From positions 1 through 9,314 of the forward strand of contig DDDX01000069.1 in assembly GCA_002339085.1 (NCBI GenBank): a DNA stretch of 9,314 nt. Direction: 5' to 3'. Both the position numbers and the translations under genes were made by a program. Shown in pieces: positions 1 to 6,765 of the stretch; the first letter of the stretch is position 1, and every line of letters starts with the position of its first letter. The notes below the pieces were generated by a model, which saw only the letters and a list, made by a program, of their open reading frames with translations, did no database searches and was not told where the DNA came from. The DNA is from Cellvibrionales bacterium UBA1969. GTDB lineage: Bacteria; Pseudomonadota; Gammaproteobacteria; Pseudomonadales; UBA7434.

Positions 1-635
1 GCAGAACTATAACGGTTGATCAGCTCCCAATCAATATCGTCAGGAAAATGAATGGTTTTATTCATCGCCGTATCAGTACCGCCTGGGCAAACCGCATTAA
101 TACGAATCGGCTGCTTCATAAACTCCATCGCCATCGAACGGGTCAACTGCACTAAGCCGCCTTTACTGGCGCAATACGCGGCAGTAAAGGCCTGTCCCAT
201 TAAGCCCGCATTTGAGCAGACATTCACAATACTGCCATGGGTTTCTAATAAATGAGGAATGGCTGCCTGAGATAAAAACATCGGTCCGGATAAGTTAATG
301 GCTAAAACAAGATTCCACTCTTCTTCGCTTAACTCAGTCGTGTGATTGAAGCGCACGATACCCGCAATATTAGCCAACGTATCGAGTTGACCAAAGCTTG
401 CGACAGCAGCCTCCACGGCCGCGACACAATCGCTCTTTTGAGATACATCGCAAATTTGGGTGGCAATCTTACCACCTTCAGCTTTTACCTCATCGGTGAT
501 CGTGGCTAGACCTTCGGCATCGATATCCACCGCAAACACGCTAGCGCCCTCTGATGCAAAGCGTTTACACGCAGCCCTACCCATACCTGACGCGGCTCCG
601 GTCACTAATGTGACTTTTTTTTCAAATCGGTTCAT
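1..635 (-). CDS. SDR family NAD(P)-dependent oxidoreductase, C-terminus cut by window edge
   Basis: Classical short-chain dehydrogenase/reductase, a soluble cytoplasmic enzyme that interconverts alcohols and ketones. The first 211 residues are visible; the usual length is about 250, so roughly 40 C-terminal residues lie outside the window. The Rossmann glycine motif TGAASGMG is at residues 12-19. Asp37 ends the second beta strand, which in this family favours NAD(H) over NADP(H). The NIAG motif is at 89-92. The catalytic set is Asn114, Ser141, Tyr154 and Lys158 (YCASK), with the normal Ser-Tyr spacing of 13. PGG at 184-186 follows as expected. The start is supported by AGGAG (647-651) 11 bases upstream. 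The gene lies 40 bp downstream of the acyl-CoA synthetase on the same strand, so it is probably the third gene of that operon and oxidises a hydroxyl intermediate of the same pathway. The substrate cannot be told; a hydroxyacyl-CoA or hydroxysteroid is inference only. Confidence 0.95.
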   Translation of the reverse strand, partial: MNRFEKKVTLVTGAASGMGRAACKRFASEGASVFAVDIDAEGLATITDEVKAEGGKIATQICDVSQKSDCVAAVEAAVASFGQLDTLANIAGIVRFNHTTELSEEEWNLVLAINLSGPMFLSQAAIPHLLETHGSIVNVCSNAGLMGQAFTAAYCASKGGLVQLTRSMAMEFMKQPIRINAVCPGGTDTAMNKTIHFPDDIDWELINRYSS

Positions 636-675
636 TGTTAAGCCTACTCCTGATAATTATTCTCGACATTTAGGC

Positions 676-2313
676 TTATGAGACTAAATATTCTTTACTT
701 AAGGCAATTTCAGAAGCCCATTGATAATTGGGTTTACCGCTTGGCGCTCGGGCAATCTCAGGTGTTAAATGCAATTGACGTGGAACCTTATAACCCGAAA
801 TATGATGGCGGCAATGAGCTTGCAACTCCTCTAAAGTCAAACTTGAACCCTCACGTATTTGCACCACAGCTGTCACTTTTTCAGTAAATCGCTCATCGGG
901 CGTGGCAACCACTAAGGTATCAAACACCGCTGGGTGTGATTTAATGGCTTGCTCAACTTCTTCCGGAAATATTTTTTCGCCGCCACTGTTAATGCAGTTT
1001 GAACCTCGGCCATAAACACTGATCAAGCCGTCTTCACTAATCGTCGCCATATCGCCAGTCAGCATCCATCGCTGATCATCAAGCTCAACAAAAGATTTAG
1101 CCGTTTTGACTGGATCACCGTAGTAGCCTAAAGGAATATGACCCGAGCGTGAAAAGATACCCATGGTGTCACTGCCTGGTGTCACGAAAAAATGACTGCC
1201 ATCCTCACGCTCAGCGATAACATTCATGAAATCACTTTGTTCAACGGCACCTAGACCGTCAGAAGCCCTGCCACTGTCTTGGCCCATCTGGCCCGTTTCA
1301 GAAGAACCCCAGCTATTGGTAATTATCACACCATCAAACTTCTCTTTGTATTTGGCTTGTAAAGAGTCAGAAAATACCGCTCCACCTGAACCGACACTAA
1401 AAATAGAACTGAGATCCCATCGACCTTCATTTTCATTTAATGCATCCATTAATGGAATACCCATAGCATCGCCAACAAACGATATCGAATTAACCTTCTC
1501 TTTATCGACAATACCCCACACCTGCTCGGCGTTCAGTGACCGACCGGGATTTAAAATCACCGTATGACCGGCTAAGGTACTGATACATGCCGACCACCAA
1601 CAAGCACCATGCATTAAAGGCGCTAATGCCATACTGCGTATTTGAAAATTCTCTTTTGCTCTGACAATGATATCTTCAGGTTGTTTACAAGGCCCATCAG
1701 CATGGAAGTGACCGCCACCGTTCATGGCGGCATAAAATAACGCGACATGAGGCCACATAACGCCTTTAGGCATGCCGGTCGTACCGCCGGTGTAAAGTAT
1801 AAATAAATCATCTTCAGAACGCTGGTCGAAGTTGCGTGTCGTTGATTGCCCGTTAATAGCGTCGCCATAAGCCACTGAACCGATTTCATCCAGATTGGTT
1901 TGGCTATCGTCATCAATAGCGACATAAGTGTGAACCTTGGGTGCCGCTTCACGCACCTCTGCAATAGCAGGAACAAATTCACGGCCATGGACGACGGCAA
2001 CCATGTCAGCATTATCGAAAAGGTACAATAGCTCATCTTTGACATAGCGATAATTAACATTAACTGGAACCGCACGTATTTTGAAGCAAGCCCACATTGC
2101 CTCAAGGTATTCGTTGCAGTTATACATATACAAGCCAATATGTTCACCCGCCTTGACGCCGCGTGATTGAAAATAATGCGCTAACTGATTCGCTCTATCT
2201 TCAAGCTGTTGAAAAGTGACTTTTTCATCACCGCAAATAAGCGCCTCACGATCGGCAGGTACGTTATCAACCACCATTTCAAAAAGATCAGCTAAGTTAA
2301 ATGTTTTAGTCAT
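676..2313 (-). CDS. acyl-CoA synthetase (AMP-forming, ANL superfamily)
   Basis: Activates a carboxylic acid with ATP and CoA to acyl-CoA through an acyl-adenylate. 545 residues, full length for the family. Visible motifs: P-loop YTGGTTGMPKG at 174-184; NSWGSSETG (A5 region) at 333-341; LTGDM at 418-422, whose Asp binds the ribose; YGRGS at 434-438, followed by INSGGEKIFPEEVE at 441-454 in the hinge and C-terminal domain; SGYKVP at 506-511; and SGKPN at 525-529 with the catalytic lysine at 527. The GRGSNCIN-GGEK hinge resembles the FadD3/FadD17/FadD19-like synthetases rather than E. coli FadD, which hints at branched, cyclic or steroid-derived acids (family knowledge plus inference). An in-frame ATG 30 bases upstream (ending at 2343) is less likely, because only the ATG ending at 2313 has a good ribosome site, AAGGGA at 2320-2325, six bases away. 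It lies between the LLM oxidoreductase gene (123 bp upstream) and the SDR gene (40 bp downstream), all on the minus strand. Confidence 0.95.
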   Translation of the reverse strand: MTKTFNLADLFEMVVDNVPADREALICGDEKVTFQQLEDRANQLAHYFQSRGVKAGEHIGLYMYNCNEYLEAMWACFKIRAVPVNVNYRYVKDELLYLFDNADMVAVVHGREFVPAIAEVREAAPKVHTYVAIDDDSQTNLDEIGSVAYGDAINGQSTTRNFDQRSEDDLFILYTGGTTGMPKGVMWPHVALFYAAMNGGGHFHADGPCKQPEDIIVRAKENFQIRSMALAPLMHGACWWSACISTLAGHTVILNPGRSLNAEQVWGIVDKEKVNSISFVGDAMGIPLMDALNENEGRWDLSSIFSVGSGGAVFSDSLQAKYKEKFDGVIITNSWGSSETGQMGQDSGRASDGLGAVEQSDFMNVIAEREDGSHFFVTPGSDTMGIFSRSGHIPLGYYGDPVKTAKSFVELDDQRWMLTGDMATISEDGLISVYGRGSNCINSGGEKIFPEEVEQAIKSHPAVFDTLVVATPDERFTEKVTAVVQIREGSSLTLEELQAHCRHHISGYKVPRQLHLTPEIARAPSGKPNYQWASEIALSKEYLVS

Positions 2314-2436
2314 GATTTTTCCCTTACAATTGTTCTTATTCATTTTATTTACTGATACTTACCAACCACGATCTTCTTTGAGCTTTGAATCAGTTGGCTA
2401 TCAGTGAGATTTAATTTAGCGCTCACCTTAATCACC
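2314..2436. other. 123-bp intergenic gap, no gene
   Basis: Gap between the LLM oxidoreductase and acyl-CoA synthetase genes. It contains a 7-bp inverted repeat, ACTGATA at 2351-2357 and TATCAGT at 2399-2405, with a 41-base loop. There is also a short GTGAG/CTCAC pair at 2404-2408 and 2422-2426. Neither has a T-tract, so I see no terminator and read the three minus-strand genes as cotranscribed. A minor internal promoter cannot be excluded. Confidence 0.4.
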
Positions 2437-3444
2437 CTAGGCTTTCAACTCAGCTACAATTTTTTTCCACATTGCATCCGAACCCGCGTAGGGTGCATAA
2501 ATCGATAAGCGATCGGCATATTCGCCGTATTTGGCTTTTAATTTTCCTGCAATTTCTTCTGGCTTGCCACGCGTCGTAAAAGCTTCGACAAAATCATCAT
2601 CAATATAGGTAGCTAACTGATCCCACTTTCCCTCTTTAGATAGGGCATTTAGTTTTGGCTGTAAATCGCCGTAACCCACAGAGTCCATAGGCAACTTATA
2701 CGATGGAGTCGACGAGTAAAAACCTAATAAATTTTTCACGCTTTCTTCAGCAGCTTCGTATTCTTCATCGGTCTCGCCTGTAATCACGATAGCATTAACC
2801 TGCATAATAAAGTCATCGCGCGAACGTCCCCCCTTTTCTAAGCCTGACATGACCGCAGGCAAGGCTTTTTCTTCAAGAAACGGCATAGTATTAAATGGGT
2901 GAACAATTAGACCATCGGCTACTTCGCCGGCTACTTCGGTCATTTTGGGTCCCAGCGCCCCTAATAAAATAGGTGGGATGCCGTAAGGGTTCTTTCCGGC
3001 GTGAAACATAGGTGTCATTAAGGTATGAGTATAAAACTTGCCGCGAAAATCTAATGGCTCGTCATTCTGCCAGCAATTAAAAAAAGCTTTAACCGCTTGA
3101 ATATATTCTCGCATGCGGGCTGCTGGCGGGCTAAACTCAACCCCAAATCGTTTTTCAATGTGCGGTTTAATCTGTGAGCCAATACCTAAGAAAAACTTAC
3201 CTTTAGAAAATCGCTGTAAGTCCCAGGCTTGGTAAGCTAAATGGGAGGGGTTACGTGGAAAAGCAATCGCCACCCCAGTTGCAATATCTAACTCTGGTGC
3301 GTGCTCTGAGGCCAGCAACAGTGGGTAGAAAGGATCCCAGCTGCCCTCAAAAGAATAAACGCCGTCATAACCTATTTCAGCTAAGCGCTTCGCTTCCTGC
3401 GGTGCGTCTTCCACTCGACTATAAAATGGACCATCAATTTTCAT
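2437..3444 (-). CDS. LLM class F420/flavin-dependent oxidoreductase, TIGR03617-like
   Basis: Luciferase-like monooxygenase superfamily protein of 335 residues, close to the usual length, with the TIM-barrel pattern of the MSMEG_2256-like (TIGR03617) group. Supporting stretches are TGVAIAFPRNP at 56-66, AWDLQRFSKGKFFLGIGSQ at 73-91, EKRFGVEFSPP at 97-107 followed by RMREY at 110-114, GPKMTEVAGEVADGLIVHPF at 165-184, and a C-terminal TTRGKPEEIAGKL at 290-302. No signal peptide, so probably cytoplasmic. Family members transfer hydride to or from F420 or FMN, sometimes as monooxygenases; which cofactor applies here is not visible. The start is supported by AGGAA (3452-3456) seven bases upstream. 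It is the first gene of the minus-strand operon with the acyl-CoA synthetase and SDR, and is divergent from the sulfotransferase gene. A role in oxidising or desaturating a lipid-like substrate is inference. Confidence 0.93.
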   Translation of the reverse strand: MKIDGPFYSRVEDAPQEAKRLAEIGYDGVYSFEGSWDPFYPLLLASEHAPELDIATGVAIAFPRNPSHLAYQAWDLQRFSKGKFFLGIGSQIKPHIEKRFGVEFSPPAARMREYIQAVKAFFNCWQNDEPLDFRGKFYTHTLMTPMFHAGKNPYGIPPILLGALGPKMTEVAGEVADGLIVHPFNTMPFLEEKALPAVMSGLEKGGRSRDDFIMQVNAIVITGETDEEYEAAEESVKNLLGFYSSTPSYKLPMDSVGYGDLQPKLNALSKEGKWDQLATYIDDDFVEAFTTRGKPEEIAGKLKAKYGEYADRLSIYAPYAGSDAMWKKIVAELKA

Positions 3445-3673
3445 CTACTGTTTCCTATTAACAAATTCGGCAGAAAGCCGAAATAATTTTACCTTGATCG
3501 CTTTGCGCGATTAAGTTTATTTAAATGAACGTCTGGTTAGATGCAATTTAGTCATCTGCCAGTACAATATCTCTTAGCTTTAATTATGGATTAAGCATAA
3601 CAAAGCTACTGATAAAAAACCGCTATCGTATATTAATTGCTAGTAGTCATCGCTAGCGAATGAGGTCATTACA
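3445..3673. promoter_or_regulatory. divergent promoter region with three inverted repeats
   Basis: The 229 bases between the divergent LLM oxidoreductase and sulfotransferase genes must carry both promoters. Visible structures: a 6-bp perfect hairpin, TTCGGC (3466-3471) and GCCGAA (3477-3482); an 8-bp inverted repeat with one G-T pair, TTGATCGC (3494-3501) and GCGATTAA (3507-3514); and GCTAG/CTAGC at about 3639-3658 just upstream of the sulfotransferase ribosome site. No convincing sigma-70 hexamer pair could be placed on either strand. The two left repeats lie 21 to 70 bases ahead of the LLM start and could be operators or leader hairpins (inference). No reading frame here looks like a gene. 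Confidence 0.5.
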
Positions 3674-4927
3674 ATGGCAATTGAACATAAACGCCCCAAT
3701 TTAGTCCGCCGTATCAACTTAATGGCTGACACCGTTGGTGGCGCCGAGTATTTAGTCTCGCTCGATCCCGATGACATGCTCAATGTCGCTCAACGGACCA
3801 CTGGGCTCGCTGACTTTGGTGAGAGTTTAACCGGTGATGACAGTTGGCGAGAAGCTTACTATAAGATGGTCGAGTGTTTTGAGCGGCAAGGCGATCTGAA
3901 CACTTTAGGCCGACTAATGACCCGGCAAGAATTTATTCGTTTTTTACGCACGCGATTGATGGTGGTAGATGCCCACCTAAAAAACCCCTCCATACGGGAA
4001 ATCATCATAGAAAAACCCCTATTTATTGTTGGTAATTCACGAACAGGAACAACCATTTTACATGAACTCCTGGCCCTAGACCCTCAACTGCGCGCGCCAC
4101 TGGCATGGGAGACCCTGCACCCTGTTGACCTTACCGACACCTTAGTATCGCGCGCCGAATTAGGCGAATGTGAACAAGACATTTGGGCCGACATCGTGCC
4201 CGAGTTTGCCACCGTCCATGAATACAGCTCATACATCCCAATGGAATGCTTAACCATGATGGGCTTGGAGTTCACCTCCGGCATGGGCATTACTGGCAAG
4301 CTCGACGATTTTATGCTTTGGCGCGCAGGCACTGATCCACAACCCGGCTACCGTATGCACCGTTTATTTTTACAGTTGTTGCAATCGCAACAACCGACTA
4401 AAAACGGTCAAGCCTATCGCTGGTTGTTAAAATCTCCAGTGCATTTAATGACGTTAACGCATTTATTTACCGAATACCCAGACGCCAGTATTATTCACAC
4501 CCATCGCGACCCAGTGAAAACCGTCGCTTCGACAATCAGCACGGTCGCCACCACGCGATACATTCGGACCAACAACCCAGATCCTAGCGTATTGGCCCAA
4601 AATGTGGTGCTTGGCTTTCAAATCGGCTTAGAAATGATTTACCAATACCGTCAAGACGGCACTCTTCCCGATCAGCAAATCGCCGACTTGCACTACAGTG
4701 ATTTTATGGCCAATGCCGTCAAGGCGATTGGCGACAGTTATCAACAATTAAACCGACCATTTACTTGCGACCTTGAGCAAGCGATGCAGCACTATCTCGA
4801 TCATAAACCGCAAGGTAAGCATGGCAAACACCGCTACAGTCCCGAAGACTTCGGTCTTAGCCGTGACGCCCTTAAAGAGCAATTTTCAAAGTATATGAAC
4901 GCCTATGGAGTCAAAGAAAATGTCTGA
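3674..4927 (+). CDS. sulfotransferase family protein (PAPS-type P-loop fold)
   Basis: Probable sulfotransferase of the Sulfotransfer_3-like group, which moves sulfate from PAPS to a hydroxyl of a small molecule or lipid. 417 residues with no signal peptide or membrane segment. The 5'-phosphosulfate loop is FIVGNSRTGTT at residues 117-127, after beta strand 1. The conserved WLLKSPVH lies at 250-257. The 3'-phosphate motif IIHTHRDPVKTVAST is at 273-287, with Arg278 and Ser286 as the likely PAPS contacts. The first 110 residues form a helical extension common in this bacterial group. The start is set by GAGGT (3662-3666) seven bases upstream. The stop overlaps the next gene by 8 bp, so translation is probably coupled. 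No PAPS-synthesis gene is in the window, and some members of this fold have no proven sulfotransferase activity, so the acceptor and even the reaction are unproven. Confidence 0.9.
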   Translation: MAIEHKRPNLVRRINLMADTVGGAEYLVSLDPDDMLNVAQRTTGLADFGESLTGDDSWREAYYKMVECFERQGDLNTLGRLMTRQEFIRFLRTRLMVVDAHLKNPSIREIIIEKPLFIVGNSRTGTTILHELLALDPQLRAPLAWETLHPVDLTDTLVSRAELGECEQDIWADIVPEFATVHEYSSYIPMECLTMMGLEFTSGMGITGKLDDFMLWRAGTDPQPGYRMHRLFLQLLQSQQPTKNGQAYRWLLKSPVHLMTLTHLFTEYPDASIIHTHRDPVKTVASTISTVATTRYIRTNNPDPSVLAQNVVLGFQIGLEMIYQYRQDGTLPDQQIADLHYSDFMANAVKAIGDSYQQLNRPFTCDLEQAMQHYLDHKPQGKHGKHRYSPEDFGLSRDALKEQFSKYMNAYGVKENV

Positions 4928-6062
4928 TCAAGCCCCCCGAGAATCGTTTAATCAATTTTTTGATTTTTTAAAACAGGTCGATAAAGATTACCTGAGTGAA
5001 CAACGCTTTATCACTGAAGCCGACGATATTTCCGAAGGCCAGCACATGCTGTTACACCTCGTCAAAGCCGGTATTGATGTCTGGGTTGATAATGACGCCA
5101 GTCGGCCTCGCTTTGCACCCCTGCAAAGCGGTGTACTGAAATGGGGTGGCGAAGGACCCGACAACCCCACCTTTTGCGCACCGCTCGATAACCGTCACCG
5201 CTACGTAATACGCGGAAAAATGGGCAAAGAAGTGTATATCAGCTTTACCGTTTACACCGGTAAAGAAGAAGGCGATTGGAATGACGGGGTGATTTGCGCC
5301 TTGAACCATACGGAATTTAGCACCGATGATGATGGCAGTTTTGAGATTTTTATTGAGCGCGAGCCCAAAGCAGGTGAACTGCATACTGAGGCCGGCAAAC
5401 CTTGCTGTATTGTGGCTCGCCATTACTTTGAAGAAACCACCACCGCATTAGCGATTCCCGAGTTGCGCTGTGAGATTGATATCGAATGCCTTAATGACCC
5501 CGGCTTCCCACGACCAATAAAGCCGCAAGCCTTGTCAGAAAAGCTGCGGGCCGCTCAGGTCTTTATTACAGGACAAACCTTAGATCGACCCATGCCAGGT
5601 GAGGCTGAGCCACCCTCTTGGTTTTCCATGCAGCCGAATGTGCTACCCACCCCCGAGAAATTTGTCCCTAGCGAAGGCGGTGGTGCCGGTGCGATTGACA
5701 ATACCTATTGTGCAGGGCTAGTTTTATTACAAGCTGATGAAGCCTTAATCGTTACTGGCCGCTGGCCTAACTGCGTCTATGGCAATGTTTGCTATTGGAA
5801 TCGTTACCAACAAAACACCGATTACCGCTATCGAAACGGTTCGCTCAACCGCAATCAAATGCGCGTGAACGACGACGGCAGCTTTACGTTTGTTGTGGCG
5901 CATAATGACCCTGGCATAAGCAACTGGTTAGATACCGAAGGGCACATGATGGGCAATATCTACTTTCGTTTTTTAATGACGGAAGGCGAGTTAGTGCAAC
6001 CCAATTGCCAAGTGGTAAAATTCGATCAACTTTCGCATGTCTTAGGCACGACTAACCTTTAA
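4920..6062 (+). CDS. DUF1214 domain-containing protein
   Basis: A 380-residue protein of unknown function with a C-terminal DUF1214-like region. The diagnostic stretch is RVNDDGSFTFVVAHNDPG at 315-332, followed by NWLDT at 335-339 and IYFRFLM at 347-353. An earlier stretch repeats the same style: RYVIRGKMGKEVYISFTVY at 94-112 and DDDGSFEIFIERE at 136-148. This suggests two related beta-rich halves. There is no signal peptide or membrane helix, so it is probably cytoplasmic. The chosen start ATG at 4920 overlaps the sulfotransferase stop and has GGAG (4907-4910) nine bases upstream. An ATG at 4905 would add five residues but would put that ribosome site inside the gene. Proteins of this family are known to sit near sulfotransferases and acyl-CoA enzymes; a role as a partner or modifying enzyme in the same pathway is inference. 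Confidence 0.88.
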   Translation: MSDQAPRESFNQFFDFLKQVDKDYLSEQRFITEADDISEGQHMLLHLVKAGIDVWVDNDASRPRFAPLQSGVLKWGGEGPDNPTFCAPLDNRHRYVIRGKMGKEVYISFTVYTGKEEGDWNDGVICALNHTEFSTDDDGSFEIFIEREPKAGELHTEAGKPCCIVARHYFEETTTALAIPELRCEIDIECLNDPGFPRPIKPQALSEKLRAAQVFITGQTLDRPMPGEAEPPSWFSMQPNVLPTPEKFVPSEGGGAGAIDNTYCAGLVLLQADEALIVTGRWPNCVYGNVCYWNRYQQNTDYRYRNGSLNRNQMRVNDDGSFTFVVAHNDPGISNWLDTEGHMMGNIYFRFLMTEGELVQPNCQVVKFDQLSHVLGTTNL

Positions 6063-6116
6063 CGCATCAATTAAGCAGGCAAGCAACCGGAGGGAAAAGA
6101 ATTGTGTGATATATAC

Positions 6117-6131
6117 TGTAATAAGATTACA
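6117..6131. promoter_or_regulatory. operator-like palindrome 1
   Basis: Perfect inverted repeat TGTAAT, spacer AAG, ATTACA. It shares the ATACTGTAATA repeat with palindrome 2. The regulator is unknown; a dimeric DNA-binding protein is inferred from the symmetry. Confidence 0.45.
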
Positions 6132-6148
6132 AAAAAAATACAAATACT

Positions 6149-6166
6149 GTAATATTGGCATATTAC
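6149..6166. promoter_or_regulatory. operator-like palindrome 2
   Basis: Perfect inverted repeat GTAATAT, spacer TGGC, ATATTAC. It begins with the second copy of the 11-bp direct repeat, 31 bp (about three helical turns) from the first, and lies about 38 bp upstream of the candidate -35 element. Confidence 0.45.
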
Positions 6167-6203
6167 GTCATTTTGAAGCTGCATTGCTGTTTTTTTGCAT
6201 AAA

Positions 6204-6232
6204 TTGACGAATAAATACACTTACTCTATTTA
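6204..6232 (+). promoter_or_regulatory. candidate sigma-70 promoter of the cold-shock-domain gene
   Basis: TTGACG at 6204-6209 (five of six matches to the -35 consensus) and TATTTA at 6227-6232 (weak -10), spaced 17 bp. Transcription would start near 6239, placing the 9-bp hairpin at the very 5' end of the mRNA. Prediction from consensus only. Confidence 0.35.
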
Positions 6233-6243
6233 TATGCGTGTTA

Positions 6244-6264
6244 TATCGATACAAAGTATCGATA
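6244..6264. repeat. perfect 9-bp inverted repeat with 3-base loop
   Basis: TATCGATAC, loop AAA, GTATCGATA. It ends 26 bases before the ATG of the cold-shock-domain gene. It can act as a DNA operator around +1 or as a 5' mRNA hairpin. It is not GC-rich and, although T-rich sequence follows, is unlikely to be an efficient terminator. Confidence 0.7.
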
Positions 6265-6290
6265 ATCTTTTAATTTACAGAGACTGTCAC

Positions 6291-6713
6291 ATGCCACTAT
6301 TTTACCGCCTCTTACTTTGCTTCGTTATTGCTCTGCCCGCCTCTGGCTTCTACTACCCGTGGGCAACTGACAAAATCTTAAGTTTTAACCTTGACCCCAT
6401 CAGTGCTCTTGTCTTTAGCGCAACTGCCTTAACGACAATGATCTTAACCCACCTTCAGTCAAATCCATTCGCAAGCTTGACACTTCCTAAGCGGAGCCAA
6501 AAAGCCGCTGCAGGTCGTGAGATGGGAAACGTTAAATGGTTTAGTGGCAGTAAAGGCTTTGGCTTTATTACTCGCGATAATGGGGATGAAATCTTTGTGC
6601 ACTTTCGCTCGCTACAAAAAAATAGTAAGCGCCTTAGCCCGGGGCTCGATGTTGAGTACGCAGTGGTCGATGGTGACAAGGGCCCTGAAGCGGCGGATGT
6701 GAAAGTCGTTTAG
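6291..6713 (+). CDS. membrane-anchored cold-shock-domain protein
   Basis: 140 residues. Two hydrophobic segments, about residues 4-21 and 36-53, come first. A basic linker follows (about 66-76), then a complete cold-shock domain at 78-140. The domain starts GNVKWF at 79-84 and has RNP1 KGFGFI at 88-93 and RNP2 EIFVHF at 100-105, ending GPEAADVKVV. The domain binds single-stranded RNA or DNA; the N-terminus should tether it to the inner membrane with the domain in the cytoplasm. Small membrane-plus-CSD proteins are known in Pseudomonas relatives, but their function is poorly defined. ATG 6291 was chosen although its ribosome site is weak (CAGAGA). An upstream ATG at 6234 has no ribosome site, would translate through the hairpin, and adds nothing like a domain. 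The gene is followed by yciH 52 bp downstream on the same strand. Confidence 0.9.
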   Translation: MPLFYRLLLCFVIALPASGFYYPWATDKILSFNLDPISALVFSATALTTMILTHLQSNPFASLTLPKRSQKAAAGREMGNVKWFSGSKGFGFITRDNGDEIFVHFRSLQKNSKRLSPGLDVEYAVVDGDKGPEAADVKVV

Positions 6714-6765
6714 GCCATTTAAAAGACACATTTAAACCTTCCGTCATTCATTATATGATCTGGCT

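Larger units (their letters stand above)
6063..6290. promoter_or_regulatory. AT-rich control region upstream of the cold-shock-domain gene
   Basis: The 228 bases hold no convincing gene. They contain an 11-bp direct repeat ATACTGTAATA at 6113-6123 and 6144-6154, offset 31 bp. Each copy begins a palindrome: TGTAAT-AAG-ATTACA at 6117-6131 and GTAATAT-TGGC-ATATTAC at 6149-6166. A perfect 9-bp inverted repeat lies at 6244-6264. A candidate sigma-70 promoter lies between these elements. No terminator with a T-tract follows the DUF1214 stop, so readthrough from the sulfotransferase operon is possible. Confidence 0.55.

Noticed and set aside
1226..1567. 113-residue open frame opposite the acyl-CoA synthetase
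   Set aside because: It is antisense to a clear enzyme gene, without family features or ribosome site; a shadow frame.
1722..2147. 141-residue minus-strand frame inside the acyl-CoA synthetase
   Set aside because: It is a frame-shifted reading of the same strand and has cysteine-rich, non-domain composition.
2314..2343. Ten-residue N-terminal extension of the acyl-CoA synthetase
   Set aside because: The upstream ATG has no ribosome site, while the ATG ending at 2313 has AAGGGA at good spacing and starts the family-like sequence.
2351..2405. ACTGATA/TATCAGT as a terminator or attenuator
   Set aside because: The 7-bp stem with a 41-base loop and no T-tract is too weak.
4905..4919. Upstream ATG for the DUF1214 protein
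   Set aside because: It would place the only good ribosome site (GGAG) inside the gene; ATG 4920 is better spaced.
5052..5423. 123-residue frame opposite the DUF1214 gene
   Set aside because: It is antisense to a well-supported gene and shows no family features.
6089..6152. Strong Shine-Dalgarno-like GGAGGG followed by TTG and 16 codons (leader peptide?)
   Set aside because: The spacing is good, but a rare start, very short frame and overlap with palindromes make a coding role too weak to call.
6195..6290. Longer start for the cold-shock-domain protein
   Set aside because: The extension reads through the promoter-like and hairpin sequences, has no ribosome site and adds no recognisable domain.
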